A stretch of 64,000 nucleotides of DNA from Proteobacteria bacterium ST_bin11 (GTDB lineage: Bacteria; Pseudomonadota; Gammaproteobacteria; Methylococcales; Methylomonadaceae), in NCBI GenBank assembly GCA_002083615.1, contig MSXO01000009.1, positions 61,384-125,383 on the forward strand. The letters are read 5' to 3'. Made by a program: the position numbers and the translations under genes. The notes beneath the pieces were generated by a model. That model made no database searches. It was not told where the DNA came from and worked only from the letters and a program-made list of their open reading frames with translations. This document shows, one piece after another, positions 1 to 9,117 of the stretch (its first letter is position 1; each line of letters starts with the position of its first letter).

Positions 1-221
1 CGCCGAAAGTAACCGCCAAAGGTGAAGGCTTTACCGCTCAGCAAATACTGGCCATCGCCGAAAAGCATGGCGTCCCGCTGCAAAACGAGCCTGAGCTGGC
101 GCGCATTTTGGCGCAAGTCCCGCTCGGCGAGGAAATCCCCCAACAACTTTATATTGCCGTTGCTGAAGTGATCGCCTTTGCGTATTTCATTAGTGGCAAA
201 ACGCCCGATTCCGAATCATGA
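1..221 (+). CDS. FlhB C-terminal-domain-like protein (3' part only)
   Basis: The reading frame is open from base 3 and stops at the TGA at 219-221. The 72 residues visible contain EKHGVPL, then a segment rich in acidic and aliphatic residues ending in PQQLYIAVAEVIAFAYF. This pattern matches the cytoplasmic C-terminal domain of FlhB/YscU export-switch proteins. Stand-alone FlhB-C-like proteins of about 90-110 residues are common in gammaproteobacteria, usually next to a FliK-like gene. The autocleavage NPTH motif is not in the visible part, so it is either upstream of the window or absent. The stop overlaps the psd start (ATGA), so the two genes are probably cotranscribed by chance of location rather than shared function. 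The start is outside the window. Confidence 0.75.
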   Translation, partial: PKVTAKGEGFTAQQILAIAEKHGVPLQNEPELARILAQVPLGEEIPQQLYIAVAEVIAFAYFISGKTPDSES

Positions 222-1078
222 ACTTAAAAGAAATTGTTACCGTGTTGCCGCAATACGCATTGCCGCATCATGCACTGTCCGGCTTGATGTCGAAATTAAC
301 TCATTGCCAAAACAAAGCCTGGAAGAATCTGTTTATCAAATCCATCGTGCAAATGTACGGCGTGAATATGCAGGAAGCCAAGTTTCAAGACCTGGATCAC
401 TATCCTAGCTTCAATGATTTTTTTACCCGCGAATTAAAAGACGGTGCCAGGCAGATTACCTCAGCAGCCGACGCCATAGCCTGCCCCGCGGACGGAGAAG
501 TCAGCCAAGCGGGACCGATCAGCAACGGTCGAATTTTCCAAGCCAAGGGCCACGAATATAGCGCGCTGGAACTACTGGGCGGCGATGCCCAACGGGCACG
601 GGCCTTTGAAAACGGCTCTTTCGCCACCATTTACTTGTCGCCGAAGGATTATCACCGTCTGCATATGCCGTTAACCGGCTCTTTGAAAGAAATGGTGCAT
701 ATTCCCGGCCGGCTGTTCAGCGTGAATAACACCACGGTTGGCGCCGTGCCCAATCTGTTTGCGCGTAACGAGCGGGTGGCCTGTATTTTCGATACCGAAG
801 CCGGACCGATGGCTTTGATTCTGGTGGGGGCGATTTTCGTGTCCAGCGTCGAAACCGTCTGGCACGGTGTAGTAACGCCACCGAGCATCAGCGCACCCAG
901 AACTTGGCGTTATCAAGAAGACGCGCCGACGCTTGAAAAAGGCGTGGAAATGGGCAGGTTTAATATGGGCTCAACCATTATCGTCTTGTTCGGTAAAGAA
1001 AAAACAGCCTGGAACGAAGACTTCATCTGCGGCAAAGCTGTACAACTGGGCGAGGCAATCGGCCAGACGCTAGCCTGA
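218..1078 (+). CDS. psd: Phosphatidylserine decarboxylase proenzyme
   Basis: Makes phosphatidylethanolamine from phosphatidylserine at the inner membrane. The 286-residue protein has the usual bacterial length. The self-cleavage site is the GST at residues 251-253 (in FNMGSTIIVLFGK), where Ser252 becomes the pyruvoyl group of the alpha chain. The conserved Asp in CPADGEV (about residue 92) and the His in KDYHRLHMP (about 147) complete the Asp/His/Ser set used for autoprocessing. The ATG overlaps the stop of the upstream gene by four bases (ATGA), suggesting translational coupling. No odd features. Identification is firm. Confidence 0.97.
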   Translation: MNLKEIVTVLPQYALPHHALSGLMSKLTHCQNKAWKNLFIKSIVQMYGVNMQEAKFQDLDHYPSFNDFFTRELKDGARQITSAADAIACPADGEVSQAGPISNGRIFQAKGHEYSALELLGGDAQRARAFENGSFATIYLSPKDYHRLHMPLTGSLKEMVHIPGRLFSVNNTTVGAVPNLFARNERVACIFDTEAGPMALILVGAIFVSSVETVWHGVVTPPSISAPRTWRYQEDAPTLEKGVEMGRFNMGSTIIVLFGKEKTAWNEDFICGKAVQLGEAIGQTLA

Positions 1079-1186
1079 GCCATCCAATTCGACAGCGTAA
1101 TGTGATAAGCACTGCTAGTGTGGCATAATGCGCGACTGTCCGCCCGGCCGGACCATTAAAACGACGATAACAATAAGAGGATTAAC

Positions 1187-1540
1187 ATGAGTTTTTTGAT
1201 TTCTGATGCGCTGGCCCAAACAGCGCCCACCGCCGTACAACCCGGTTTTGAAGGCATGCTGTTCCCGTTGGGCATTCTGATATTTTTCTATTTTCTGTTC
1301 ATCCGCCCGCAATCCAAGCGTACCAAGGAACAAAAACAAATGCTGGCTGCGCTGGGCAAAGGTGCCGAAGTCGTCACCACGGGTGGCATTCTAGGCAAAG
1401 TGGCCGAACTGGACGACAACTTCGTGAAACTGGAAGTATCCGATAACAGCTTTATTCAAGTACAGCGCCATGCCATCGCCAACATGATGCCCAAAGGCAC
1501 TTACAAAACCTTGAACAGCAAAAAAACCAAAGACCAATAA
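1187..1540 (+). CDS. yajC: Preprotein translocase subunit YajC
   Basis: Small single-span inner-membrane partner of the SecDF complex. The 117-residue protein has a short periplasmic N-terminus, a hydrophobic helix (about residues 24-42, FPLGILIFFYFLFI), the YajC hallmark RPQSKRTKEQKQM and a cytoplasmic domain with GAEVVTTGGILGKV. An AGAGG-like ribosome binding site (aagaggattaac) precedes the ATG. secD follows after 73 bases. tgt, which usually precedes yajC in gammaproteobacteria, is not upstream here; psd is. Confidence 0.96.
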   Translation: MSFLISDALAQTAPTAVQPGFEGMLFPLGILIFFYFLFIRPQSKRTKEQKQMLAALGKGAEVVTTGGILGKVAELDDNFVKLEVSDNSFIQVQRHAIANMMPKGTYKTLNSKKTKDQ

Positions 1541-1613
1541 ACTTTCTTTAACCCGCGATATACCCTGCTTTTTTCGCAACAGCCTGGCTGTCACTGCTTT
1601 TAATGGAATAACC

Positions 1614-3461
1614 ATGCAAAATCATTTCCCTGTCTGGAAAAACATTCTGGTACTGATCGTACTATTAGTCGGCATGATCTACGCGCTGCCTAATCTTTAT
1701 GGTAACGACCCAGCAGTGCAATTGGCTTCGTCCAACCCTACGCCCTTGCAGCAGTCTCAGGCTGACGCAGTTGCCGCCAGCATCAAAAACGCTGGTTTCA
1801 CGTTGAAAAGCTTCGAGTTTGCTGACGGTAAAATCCTGGCGCGTTTCAACAATACCGACGAACAAATGAAAGCAGCGGATATATTGCGGGAGCAAATGTC
1901 CGGCAAAGCCACAGTCGCCTTGAATTTAGCGCCAGCCACCCCGGATTGGCTGCGCGCGTTGGGTGCAAACCCTATGCATCTTGGCTTAGACTTGCGCGGC
2001 GGTGTACATTTCCTACTGGAAGTTGACATGGACAGCGCGCTGAAGCAAGCCGAAGAGCGTTATACCAACGACATCCGCACTGCCTTTCGCGACGCCAAGA
2101 TCCGCTATCAATCGGTCTCTAAGGAAGCCGGCGGCATTAAAGTTGTATTGCCAAACGAAGAATCTTCCGTGGCCGCTGCTGAAGCTCTAAACAAAGATTT
2201 CCACAATCTCGATCTGGCCGAAAGCGGGCCAAACGAATTTACCTTGAGCATTCCGGAGCGCAGCCTGAGGGACATTAAAAAATCAGCGCTGGGCCAAAAC
2301 ATCACCACGCTGCGCAACCGCGTAAACGAACTTGGGGTCGCTGAACCCATCATCCAACAACAAGGCGATAGCCGGATTGTTGTGCAACTCCCCGGCGTGC
2401 AGGATACAGCCCGCGCCAAAGAATTGTTAGGGACTACCGCCACGCTCGAATACCGTCTGGTCGATGTGGAACACGACGTACAGTCTGCCCTGGGCGGTCA
2501 CGAACCTATCGGTAGCCGTTTATATAAAGATAAAAACGGCGCCCCGGTGCTGTTGAAACGCGCCGTTATCGTCACCGGCGACCAAATCACCGACGCCTCC
2601 TCCGGATTGGATCAAGATGGTTCGCCCGCGGTGTTCATCACGCTAGACGGCGTCGGCGCCAAGAAAATGGGCAAGATGACCCAGGAAAATATCGGCAAGC
2701 CGATGGCGGTGGTGTTCATCGAATATAAGTCTGAGACTAAAGTCGTTAACGGCGAAAAAGTCCAACACAAAGAAAAAGTCGAAAAAGTCATCAGCGTTGC
2801 CACGATCCGCGACAGCTTCAGCAAACGTTTTCAAACCACCGGCCTGGATAGCCCCGAAGAAGCCCGCACCTTGGCTCTGTTACTCAGAGCGGGCGCATTA
2901 GCCGCGCCGGTTGAAATTGTTGAAGAACGCACCGTCGGCCCCAGTTTAGGCCAGGAAAACATCGACCAGGGCATGATGTCGATCACCGCCGGCTTTTTCC
3001 TGGTGGTGTGTTTCATGATTGTTTACTACCGCGTATTCGGTTTAGTAGCAAATTTTGCCTTGTTCTTTAACCTGAGCCTTCTGATATCACTTTTATCGAT
3101 GCTGCAAGCGACCTTGACCTTACCGGGCATGGCCGGCATCGTCTTAACGTTGGGCATGGCCGTAGACGCCAACGTGCTGATCAATGAACGCATACGCGAA
3201 GAATTACGCAACGGTAACAGCCCGCAAATCAGTATTTTTGCAGGCTACGAAAAAGCCTTCGCGACGATTCTTGACTCTAACATCACCACCTTGTTGGTGG
3301 CCTTGTTGTTGTTCGGCTTCGGGACAGGACCGGTAAAAGGTTTTGCCGTCGTGCTGTCGCTGGGTATCATGACCTCGATGTTTACTGCGATTACCGGCAC
3401 CCGAATGTTGGTTAACTGGATTTACGGCGGCAATCGTCAAGTCGAAAAACTGTCCATCTAA
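1614..3461 (+). CDS. secD: Protein translocase subunit SecD
   Basis: Proton-driven partner of SecYEG that helps pull exported proteins into the periplasm. The 615-residue protein starts with a membrane helix (about 9-27), followed by a large periplasmic region containing LGLDLRGGVHFLLEVD (about 123-138) and the NELGVAEPIIQQQG segment. The C-terminal half has the multi-span channel-like domain from about residue 450 (GMMSITAGFFLVVCFM), with the conserved GMAVDANVLINERIREE. It ends with the typical YGGNR...KLSI tail. Length matches the family. Unusually, no secF follows: 147 non-coding bases separate secD from ndk. Confidence 0.97.
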   Translation: MQNHFPVWKNILVLIVLLVGMIYALPNLYGNDPAVQLASSNPTPLQQSQADAVAASIKNAGFTLKSFEFADGKILARFNNTDEQMKAADILREQMSGKATVALNLAPATPDWLRALGANPMHLGLDLRGGVHFLLEVDMDSALKQAEERYTNDIRTAFRDAKIRYQSVSKEAGGIKVVLPNEESSVAAAEALNKDFHNLDLAESGPNEFTLSIPERSLRDIKKSALGQNITTLRNRVNELGVAEPIIQQQGDSRIVVQLPGVQDTARAKELLGTTATLEYRLVDVEHDVQSALGGHEPIGSRLYKDKNGAPVLLKRAVIVTGDQITDASSGLDQDGSPAVFITLDGVGAKKMGKMTQENIGKPMAVVFIEYKSETKVVNGEKVQHKEKVEKVISVATIRDSFSKRFQTTGLDSPEEARTLALLLRAGALAAPVEIVEERTVGPSLGQENIDQGMMSITAGFFLVVCFMIVYYRVFGLVANFALFFNLSLLISLLSMLQATLTLPGMAGIVLTLGMAVDANVLINERIREELRNGNSPQISIFAGYEKAFATILDSNITTLLVALLLFGFGTGPVKGFAVVLSLGIMTSMFTAITGTRMLVNWIYGGNRQVEKLSI

Positions 3462-3526
3462 GCCAAACAAGGCTACCAAAGCCTTCTTTGCCGGAATTTA
3501 GACCCTACTGCAACACACTATCAGGG

Positions 3527-3550
3527 GCAGGGTATTTTTCAATACCCTGC
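3527..3550. terminator. Perfect 10-bp stem-loop between secD and ndk
   Basis: GCAGGGTATT (3527-3536) pairs exactly with AATACCCTGC (3541-3550) across the loop TTTC. It lies 65 bases after the secD stop and 58 bases before ndk. No T-run follows on the plus strand, so intrinsic termination is not certain. It could be a processed or Rho-related 3' structure that separates secD from ndk expression. Confidence 0.45.
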
Positions 3551-3608
3551 CTGACAAGCTATAATGCCCAACCAATTTTTCAATCAACATCCTCACTGGA
3601 GTTAAACA

Positions 3609-4040
3609 ATGGCAACCGAACGTACTTTCTCAATCATCAAGCCTGATGCAGTCGCTAAAAATGTGATTGGGGAAATTGTCAGCCGCTTCGAAAAAAACGG
3701 TCTGCGCATCGTCGCATCCAAAATGCTGCAACTCAGCCAAGAGCAAGCCGAAGGCTTTTATGGTGAGCATAAAGAACGCGGATTTTTCAAAGACTTGGTT
3801 AGCTTCATGATTTCCGGTCCTGTTGTTGTCCAAGTGTTGGAAGGCGAAAATGCAGTACTAAAAAACCGCGAATTGATGGGTGCCACCAATCCGAAAGAAG
3901 CCGCACCCGGCACTATCCGCGCCGACTTCGCAGTCAGCATCGACGAAAATGCCGTCCACGGTTCCGATGCGGCGGAATCTGCTGCGAGAGAAATCGCTTA
4001 CTTCTTTTCTGCTGATGAACTCTGCGCCCGCATCCGCTAA
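3609..4040 (+). CDS. ndk: Nucleoside diphosphate kinase
   Basis: Transfers the gamma phosphate between nucleoside triphosphates and diphosphates through a phosphohistidine. The 143-residue protein has the N-terminal ERTFSIIKPDAV, the GATNPKEAAPGTIRADF nucleotide-binding stretch and the active-site NAVHGSDA, whose His (about residue 117) is the phosphorylated one. Length is standard. The ATG follows a tggagttaaaca ribosome binding site. The last 26 bases overlap the predicted rlmN start, a coupling often seen for ndk-rlmN in gammaproteobacteria. Confidence 0.97.
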   Translation: MATERTFSIIKPDAVAKNVIGEIVSRFEKNGLRIVASKMLQLSQEQAEGFYGEHKERGFFKDLVSFMISGPVVVQVLEGENAVLKNRELMGATNPKEAAPGTIRADFAVSIDENAVHGSDAAESAAREIAYFFSADELCARIR

Positions 4041-5127
4041 ACCGGCGCTAATCAATCTGCTGGATTTCGACAGAAAAGGCCTACAAGCTTTTTTTGTCGG
4101 ACTCGGCGAGAAGCCGTTTCGCGCCTCTCAGGTACTGAAATGGATTTATCAGGAAGGCATCTCCGATTTCGACGAGATGACCAACCTGAGCAAATCGCTG
4201 CGTAGTCACTTGAAGGAAAACTGCCAGATCAAAGCCCCGGAAATCGTCGCCGAACAATTGGCATCCGACGGCACTCGTAAATGGGCGGTGCAGATGCACT
4301 GCGGCAATCGAGTGGAAACCGTTTACATCCCCGAAGAGCGCCGGGCGACCTTGTGCGTGTCCTCGCAAGTGGGTTGCGCGCTGGCCTGCACTTTTTGCTC
4401 CACCGCCAAACAAGGCTTCAACCGCAACCTGTCCACGGCGGAAATCATCGGCCAATTGTACCTCGCGCAACAACGACTAGGGCCGGAACGGCGTATTACT
4501 AACGTCGTGATGATGGGCATGGGCGAACCCTTGCTGAATTTCGATAACGTCGTGGCAGCAATGAATCTAATGATGGACGACTTCTGCTTTGGACTGTCCA
4601 AACGTCGAGTCACCATCAGCACCTCAGGGATCGTACCGGCCATGAAACGGCTGAACGAAGTCTGCGATGTCAGTGTAGCTGTGTCCTTACACGCTCCGCA
4701 TGACGAATTACGTGATCAGCTGGTGCCTATCAACGTGAAGTATCCGCTGAAAGAATTGATGGAAGCCTGCCGCGAATACGCCAAAACCGGCCCGCGAAAA
4801 CACATCACTTTTGAATACGTAATGCTGGACGGTATCAACGATAGCCAGGAAGACGCGCGTACCTTAGTTAAATTGCTGAAAACCGTGCCGTCCAAATTGA
4901 ATTTGATTCCTTTCAATCCGTTTCCGCAATCGGATTATCGCTGCTCCAGCAGCGCCGCGATTTTGAAATTTCGCGATATTTTGCATGACGCCGGCATAGT
5001 CACGACGGTGCGGAAAACCCGCGGCGAAGACATAGACGCGGCCTGCGGGCAATTGGTCGGTCAAGTGCAAGACAAGAGCCGTAGACATCTAAAACTGCAA
5101 GCCCAGGGATCTGCGCATGCCCGTTAA
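4015..5127 (+). CDS. rlmN: Dual-specificity rRNA/tRNA adenine-C2 methyltransferase RlmN
   Basis: Radical-SAM enzyme that methylates C2 of A2503 in 23S rRNA and of A37 in some tRNAs. The reading frame is open from 3880, but its first 45 codons lie inside ndk. The ATG at 4015 gives a 370-residue protein starting MNSAPASAKPALINLLDFDR, which fits the family. The 4Fe-4S cysteines are C121, C125 and C128 (GCALACTFCST). The methyl-carrying cysteine near the C-terminus is C344 (DAACGQL). GMGEPLLN is also present. It overlaps ndk by 26 bases and pilW by 11. Confidence 0.95.
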   Translation: MNSAPASAKPALINLLDFDRKGLQAFFVGLGEKPFRASQVLKWIYQEGISDFDEMTNLSKSLRSHLKENCQIKAPEIVAEQLASDGTRKWAVQMHCGNRVETVYIPEERRATLCVSSQVGCALACTFCSTAKQGFNRNLSTAEIIGQLYLAQQRLGPERRITNVVMMGMGEPLLNFDNVVAAMNLMMDDFCFGLSKRRVTISTSGIVPAMKRLNEVCDVSVAVSLHAPHDELRDQLVPINVKYPLKELMEACREYAKTGPRKHITFEYVMLDGINDSQEDARTLVKLLKTVPSKLNLIPFNPFPQSDYRCSSSAAILKFRDILHDAGIVTTVRKTRGEDIDAACGQLVGQVQDKSRRHLKLQAQGSAHAR

Positions 5128-5878
5128 ACTGGGTTCGCGGGAATTATTGCTGATCGGTTTATTGTTAGGTGGCTGCGGACTGCTACCGGAAACCCGCGAG
5201 ACGATGAGCAACGCCGAAAAAGCCAAGCTGAATTTGCAGATGGGAGCCCGTTACCTGGAAATGGGCATGCTCGACGTCGCCAAGGAAAAACTGGAAACAG
5301 CCGTTCGTCTGGACTCGAGCAACCCGGAAACGCATAATGCACTCGCGGTGTTTTACGAACGCATAAGACAAACCGAAGCAGCCAGCGATAGCTATCAAAC
5401 CGCTCTGAGTAAAGATTCAGAAAATTTCAGTATTAAGAACAACTATGGCCGCTTTTTGTGCGAGCAAGGTAAATTCGAAAAAGGCCTAGCCCTATTGCAG
5501 GAATCCATGGAATCACCCATGAACAACCGGCCCTGGTTCGCGCTGACCAATTTGGGCGTTTGCCACCTTAAACAAAACGACATCAAGGGCGCAGAAGACT
5601 ATTTTCGCCAGGCCCTGCAGTCTCAGCCCGATTATTCGCCGGCCTTGCAAGAGATGCAACGGATCAGCTATCAGAATGGGCAATTCATGTCAGCACGGGC
5701 GTTTCTGGAGCGCTACTTAGGCGTTGCTAAACATACCCCGGAAACGCTGTGGATAGCGTTCCAAACCGAACGAGCGCTGGGTAACAGCAAGAATTCGGAA
5801 GAATACCGCGAGCAATTGATAAGCTCATTTCCTGCTTCCAAAGAGGCTCAACAAGTCAAAACCGCGATCAGTAAATAA
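5117..5878 (+). CDS. pilW: Type IV pilus biogenesis/stability lipoprotein PilW (PilF)
   Basis: Outer-membrane lipoprotein pilotin that helps the PilQ secretin multimerise. The 253-residue protein has a lipoprotein signal with lipobox LLGGC (Cys20). About five tetratricopeptide repeats follow from residue 38 (ARYLEMGMLDVAKEKLETAV). Size and position between rlmN and hisS match the gammaproteobacterial arrangement. The start overlaps rlmN by 11 bases. In many relatives rodZ lies between pilW and hisS or ispG; here hisS follows directly after 19 bases. Confidence 0.9.
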   Translation: MPVKLGSRELLLIGLLLGGCGLLPETRETMSNAEKAKLNLQMGARYLEMGMLDVAKEKLETAVRLDSSNPETHNALAVFYERIRQTEAASDSYQTALSKDSENFSIKNNYGRFLCEQGKFEKGLALLQESMESPMNNRPWFALTNLGVCHLKQNDIKGAEDYFRQALQSQPDYSPALQEMQRISYQNGQFMSARAFLERYLGVAKHTPETLWIAFQTERALGNSKNSEEYREQLISSFPASKEAQQVKTAISK

Positions 5879-5897
5879 TCCGGCAGCAAAAAAGATC

Positions 5898-7184
5898 ATG
5901 GCAAAACAACAACAGGCTATCCAAGCCATCCGCGGCATGCACGACATCCTTCCCGAGCAATCACCTTTGTGGCATTGGCTGGAGAGCCAAGCTAAACAAG
6001 TGTTGAGTGCCTACGGTTATCAGGAAATTCGCCTGCCCATCGTCGAAAAAACTGACTTGTTCAAACGTTCGATAGGCGAAGTCACCGACATCGTCGAAAA
6101 AGAAATGTACACCTTCGATGACCGTAACGGCGACTCCTTAACGCTACGCCCGGAAGGGACCGCCGGCTGCTTGCGAGCCTGTCTGGAGCACGGTTTATTG
6201 CATAATCAAACCCACCGCCTGTGGTATTACGGGCCGATGTTCCGCCACGAACGCCCGCAGAAGGGCCGTTACCGGCAGTTCTACCAATTGGGTTTAGAAA
6301 CCTACGGTATGCCCGGCCCGGACATCGACGCGGAAATCATTGCGCTAACCGACCGACTCTGGAAGCAACTGGGGATTCGCGACAAAGTCGAGTTGCAAAT
6401 CAATTCCTTGGGTACCAGCGAAGAACGGCTGGCCTATCGCGGCAAACTGGTCGAATACTTCCAACAACATTTGGCAGTTTTGGACGAAGACAGTCTGCGC
6501 CGTTTAGAAACCAATCCTTTACGCATCCTGGATAGTAAAAATCCGGATATGCAGGCTATGCTGCAACATGCGCCGGTATTGCTTGATCATCTAGGCGAAG
6601 AAAGCCTGACCCATTTCAACAGCTTGAAAGCCACTTTAGATGATCTAGGCATTGCCTACCAATTGAACACACGCTTGGTGCGCGGCTTGGATTATTACGG
6701 CAAGACCGTATTCGAGTGGGTCACCGAACATTTAGGTTCGCAAGGCACCATCTGTGCCGGCGGTCGTTACGACGGTCTGATCGAGCAATTGGGCGGCAAA
6801 GCCAACCATGCCATCGGCTTTGCTATGGGCATGGAGCGCATCCTGGCCCTTCTGGAATTGCTGGAAAACGCCCCCGTTGAAAACAGCACCGATGTATATA
6901 TGATTCGCGTCGGCAGTATCGCTGAAGCGGCCGGCATGCGCTTAGCCGAACGCATCCGCGACGCGCTCCCCGGCTTGAAATTGCAAGTCAATTGCGGTGG
7001 CGGCAGTTTCAAAAGCCAGTTCAAAAAAGCCGACAAATCGGGCGCCGAGTTTGCCATTATTATTGGCGACGACGAAGCCCAGCGCGGTGAAGCGGCATTG
7101 AAGCCCTTGCGCATCGACCAAGAGCAAAGCACACACAATCACGATCAGCTCCTGCAAACCCTGCAAGACTGGCACAGCCGATAA
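5898..7184 (+). CDS. hisS: Histidyl-tRNA synthetase
   Basis: Class II aminoacyl-tRNA synthetase that charges tRNA-His in the cytoplasm. The 428-residue protein shows motif 2 (YYGPMFRHERPQKGRYRQFYQ, about 109-129), the histidine-specific LVRGLDYYGKTVFEW (about 259-273), and motif 3 around GFAMGMERILALLE. The C-terminal anticodon-binding domain begins near residue 325. The length matches the E. coli enzyme. It is followed after 33 bases by yfgM, the usual partner. Confidence 0.97.
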   Translation: MAKQQQAIQAIRGMHDILPEQSPLWHWLESQAKQVLSAYGYQEIRLPIVEKTDLFKRSIGEVTDIVEKEMYTFDDRNGDSLTLRPEGTAGCLRACLEHGLLHNQTHRLWYYGPMFRHERPQKGRYRQFYQLGLETYGMPGPDIDAEIIALTDRLWKQLGIRDKVELQINSLGTSEERLAYRGKLVEYFQQHLAVLDEDSLRRLETNPLRILDSKNPDMQAMLQHAPVLLDHLGEESLTHFNSLKATLDDLGIAYQLNTRLVRGLDYYGKTVFEWVTEHLGSQGTICAGGRYDGLIEQLGGKANHAIGFAMGMERILALLELLENAPVENSTDVYMIRVGSIAEAAGMRLAERIRDALPGLKLQVNCGGGSFKSQFKKADKSGAEFAIIIGDDEAQRGEAALKPLRIDQEQSTHNHDQLLQTLQDWHSR

Positions 7185-7217
7185 TCCCTTGTAACCTGAG
7201 AATAGAAGAGAACTACC

Positions 7218-7874
7218 GTGGCAATTTACGATACCGAAGAAGAACAACTGGAACAGTTGAAAAAATGGTGGGAAACCAATCAGACTTCATTGATCGCCGG
7301 CGTCGTCACCGCCATCGTCTTGGTGAGCGGCTGGAATCTCTGGCAAAACCAACAGTTGGAAAAGCGCAGCCAAGCCTCGCAAATGTACCAACAATTATTG
7401 GACAGTGCGGCCAAGGACAATAGCGAATCGACCGAAAAATTGGCGGAACGCGTGCCTATGGAATTTCCGGGCACCGCTTACGCCCACTATGCCGGCCTGC
7501 AATTAGCCAAGAGTAAAGTACAAAAAGGCGACCTGGAAGGCGCAAAAGCAATTCTGGAAAAATCGATCAAGGATGCGGATAGCGACGAACTGAGACATGT
7601 AGCGCGTTTGCGCTTGATTCAGTTAATGCTGGCAACCGGGCAATACGAACAAGGCTTACAACTGATCGCGGCAGTCGATCCAGCCAAATCCGAGGGCTTT
7701 TCCGCCAGTTACGACGAATTGCAAGGTGACTTGTACGTTGCTTTGGACCGCTTGGACGAAGCTCGTAGCGCGTACCAAAGCGCGATCAGAACCGGTCAGG
7801 CCACCCCGCTGACGCAATTCAAACTGGACGATGTAACGACGCAGACCAATACTGCCCCGGCTAATCCCAATTAA
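7218..7874 (+). CDS. yfgM: YfgM-like SecYEG-associated TPR protein
   Basis: Single-span membrane protein with a periplasmic TPR domain that associates with SecYEG and PpiD and hands over exported clients. The start is a GTG (gtggcaatttacgat) preceded by AGAAGAGAA. The protein begins AIYDTEEEQLEQLKKWWETN, the YfgM signature, followed by a membrane helix at about residues 25-42. The rest is helical repeats. At 218 residues the length fits. Order hisS-yfgM-bamB-der is the classical one. Confidence 0.92.
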   Translation: MAIYDTEEEQLEQLKKWWETNQTSLIAGVVTAIVLVSGWNLWQNQQLEKRSQASQMYQQLLDSAAKDNSESTEKLAERVPMEFPGTAYAHYAGLQLAKSKVQKGDLEGAKAILEKSIKDADSDELRHVARLRLIQLMLATGQYEQGLQLIAAVDPAKSEGFSASYDELQGDLYVALDRLDEARSAYQSAIRTGQATPLTQFKLDDVTTQTNTAPANPN

Positions 7875-7901
7875 GTTCACTCCAAGGACACACGCTTCAG
7901 C

Positions 7902-9113
7902 ATGTTAATCAGGAACATCAGATACCGCTCATTTTTCCCGTTGCTTGCTTGTCTGCCCTTGCTAGCCGGCTGCGCAGGACTCGATGCCGGACGCGACTTT
8001 ATCTCGGGTTTAACGGAATATATTACTGGCGACGATGACAATGCCGATCCACCGGCCACTTTGCAGGAATATACGCCGGAAGTACAAATCGAGGTGCTGT
8101 GGAAGGAATCGGTCGGCAATGGTGCGGACGAGAAATATCTGAAACTGATACCGGCAGTCGCTGAAGGCACTGTGTATGTCGGCGACAACAAGGGCCATTT
8201 GCAAGCTCGCGGTGTCGCTAACGGCAGCCTGACCTGGGAAAACAATACCGATTACAGCTTTTCGGCGGGCCCCGGGCTGGGTGTACACACCGTAGTAATG
8301 GGTACCAGCGACGGCGAAGTGATCGGCTTTGACAAAGCTAACGGCGAACAACGCTGGAAAATCGATGTACCGAGTGAAGTATTAGCCGCCCCGGTGGTGA
8401 GTCGCGGGATCGTCATTATTCGAACCACCGACGGTAAAATTCTCGGTCTTAAAGAAGATAGTGGCGCACAGCTTTGGACCTTCGAGCACAACGTACCGGC
8501 CTTGAGTATTCGCGGCACCGGAGCCCCGATTGTTGTCGAAGGCAACGTCATCGCCGGCTCGGCTAACGGTAAATTGGAAGCCCTAGAACTGAAAGGCGGC
8601 AAATCGCTCTGGGAAGCGACCATCGCAATTCCGAGCGGTCGTTCCGAAGTGGAACGCCTGGTCGATTTGGATGTCGATCCGGTGGCCGCGCGCGGTGCCA
8701 TTTATATTGCCGGCTTTACCGGCGGCGCGTCCTCGGTGTCGGAGGTGGACGGCGACGTTTTGTGGCGCAATGAAGCGGTATCCTCTTATACCGGCTTGAG
8801 CCTAGATTATCGCCACCTTTACATCAGCGATACGCAAAGTGAGGTCTGGCAACTCGATCAACGCAGCGGTGCCTCGCTATGGAAACAAAAAGATCTGCAC
8901 AACCGCCAATTGACGGCGGCGGTGGTTTATCAAAATTATGTCGTAGTCGGCGATTTAGAAGGCTACGTTCATTGGCTGTCGACTAGCGACGGTCGCCAAC
9001 TGGGCCGCACTCAGGTCAGTAAAGCGGCGATAGAAGCCAAGCCGGTAGTCGTGGACGACACTGTTTTAATTTACGCCAAAGACGGCACCTTGGCCGCCTT
9101 GAGAGCAAAATAA
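7902..9113 (+). CDS. bamB: Outer-membrane protein assembly factor BamB
   Basis: Lipoprotein of the BAM complex that supports beta-barrel insertion. The 403-residue protein has a lipobox LLAGC with Cys24. Repeated WD/PQQ-like propeller blades follow (for example GSLTWEN, GEQRWKID, GAQLWTFE, GASLWKQK), giving the eight-bladed propeller of the family. The stop is four bases before the der start, so the two are probably cotranscribed. Length and context agree with BamB. Confidence 0.95.
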   Translation: MLIRNIRYRSFFPLLACLPLLAGCAGLDAGRDFISGLTEYITGDDDNADPPATLQEYTPEVQIEVLWKESVGNGADEKYLKLIPAVAEGTVYVGDNKGHLQARGVANGSLTWENNTDYSFSAGPGLGVHTVVMGTSDGEVIGFDKANGEQRWKIDVPSEVLAAPVVSRGIVIIRTTDGKILGLKEDSGAQLWTFEHNVPALSIRGTGAPIVVEGNVIAGSANGKLEALELKGGKSLWEATIAIPSGRSEVERLVDLDVDPVAARGAIYIAGFTGGASSVSEVDGDVLWRNEAVSSYTGLSLDYRHLYISDTQSEVWQLDQRSGASLWKQKDLHNRQLTAAVVYQNYVVVGDLEGYVHWLSTSDGRQLGRTQVSKAAIEAKPVVVDDTVLIYAKDGTLAALRAK

Positions 9114-9117
9114 ATCC

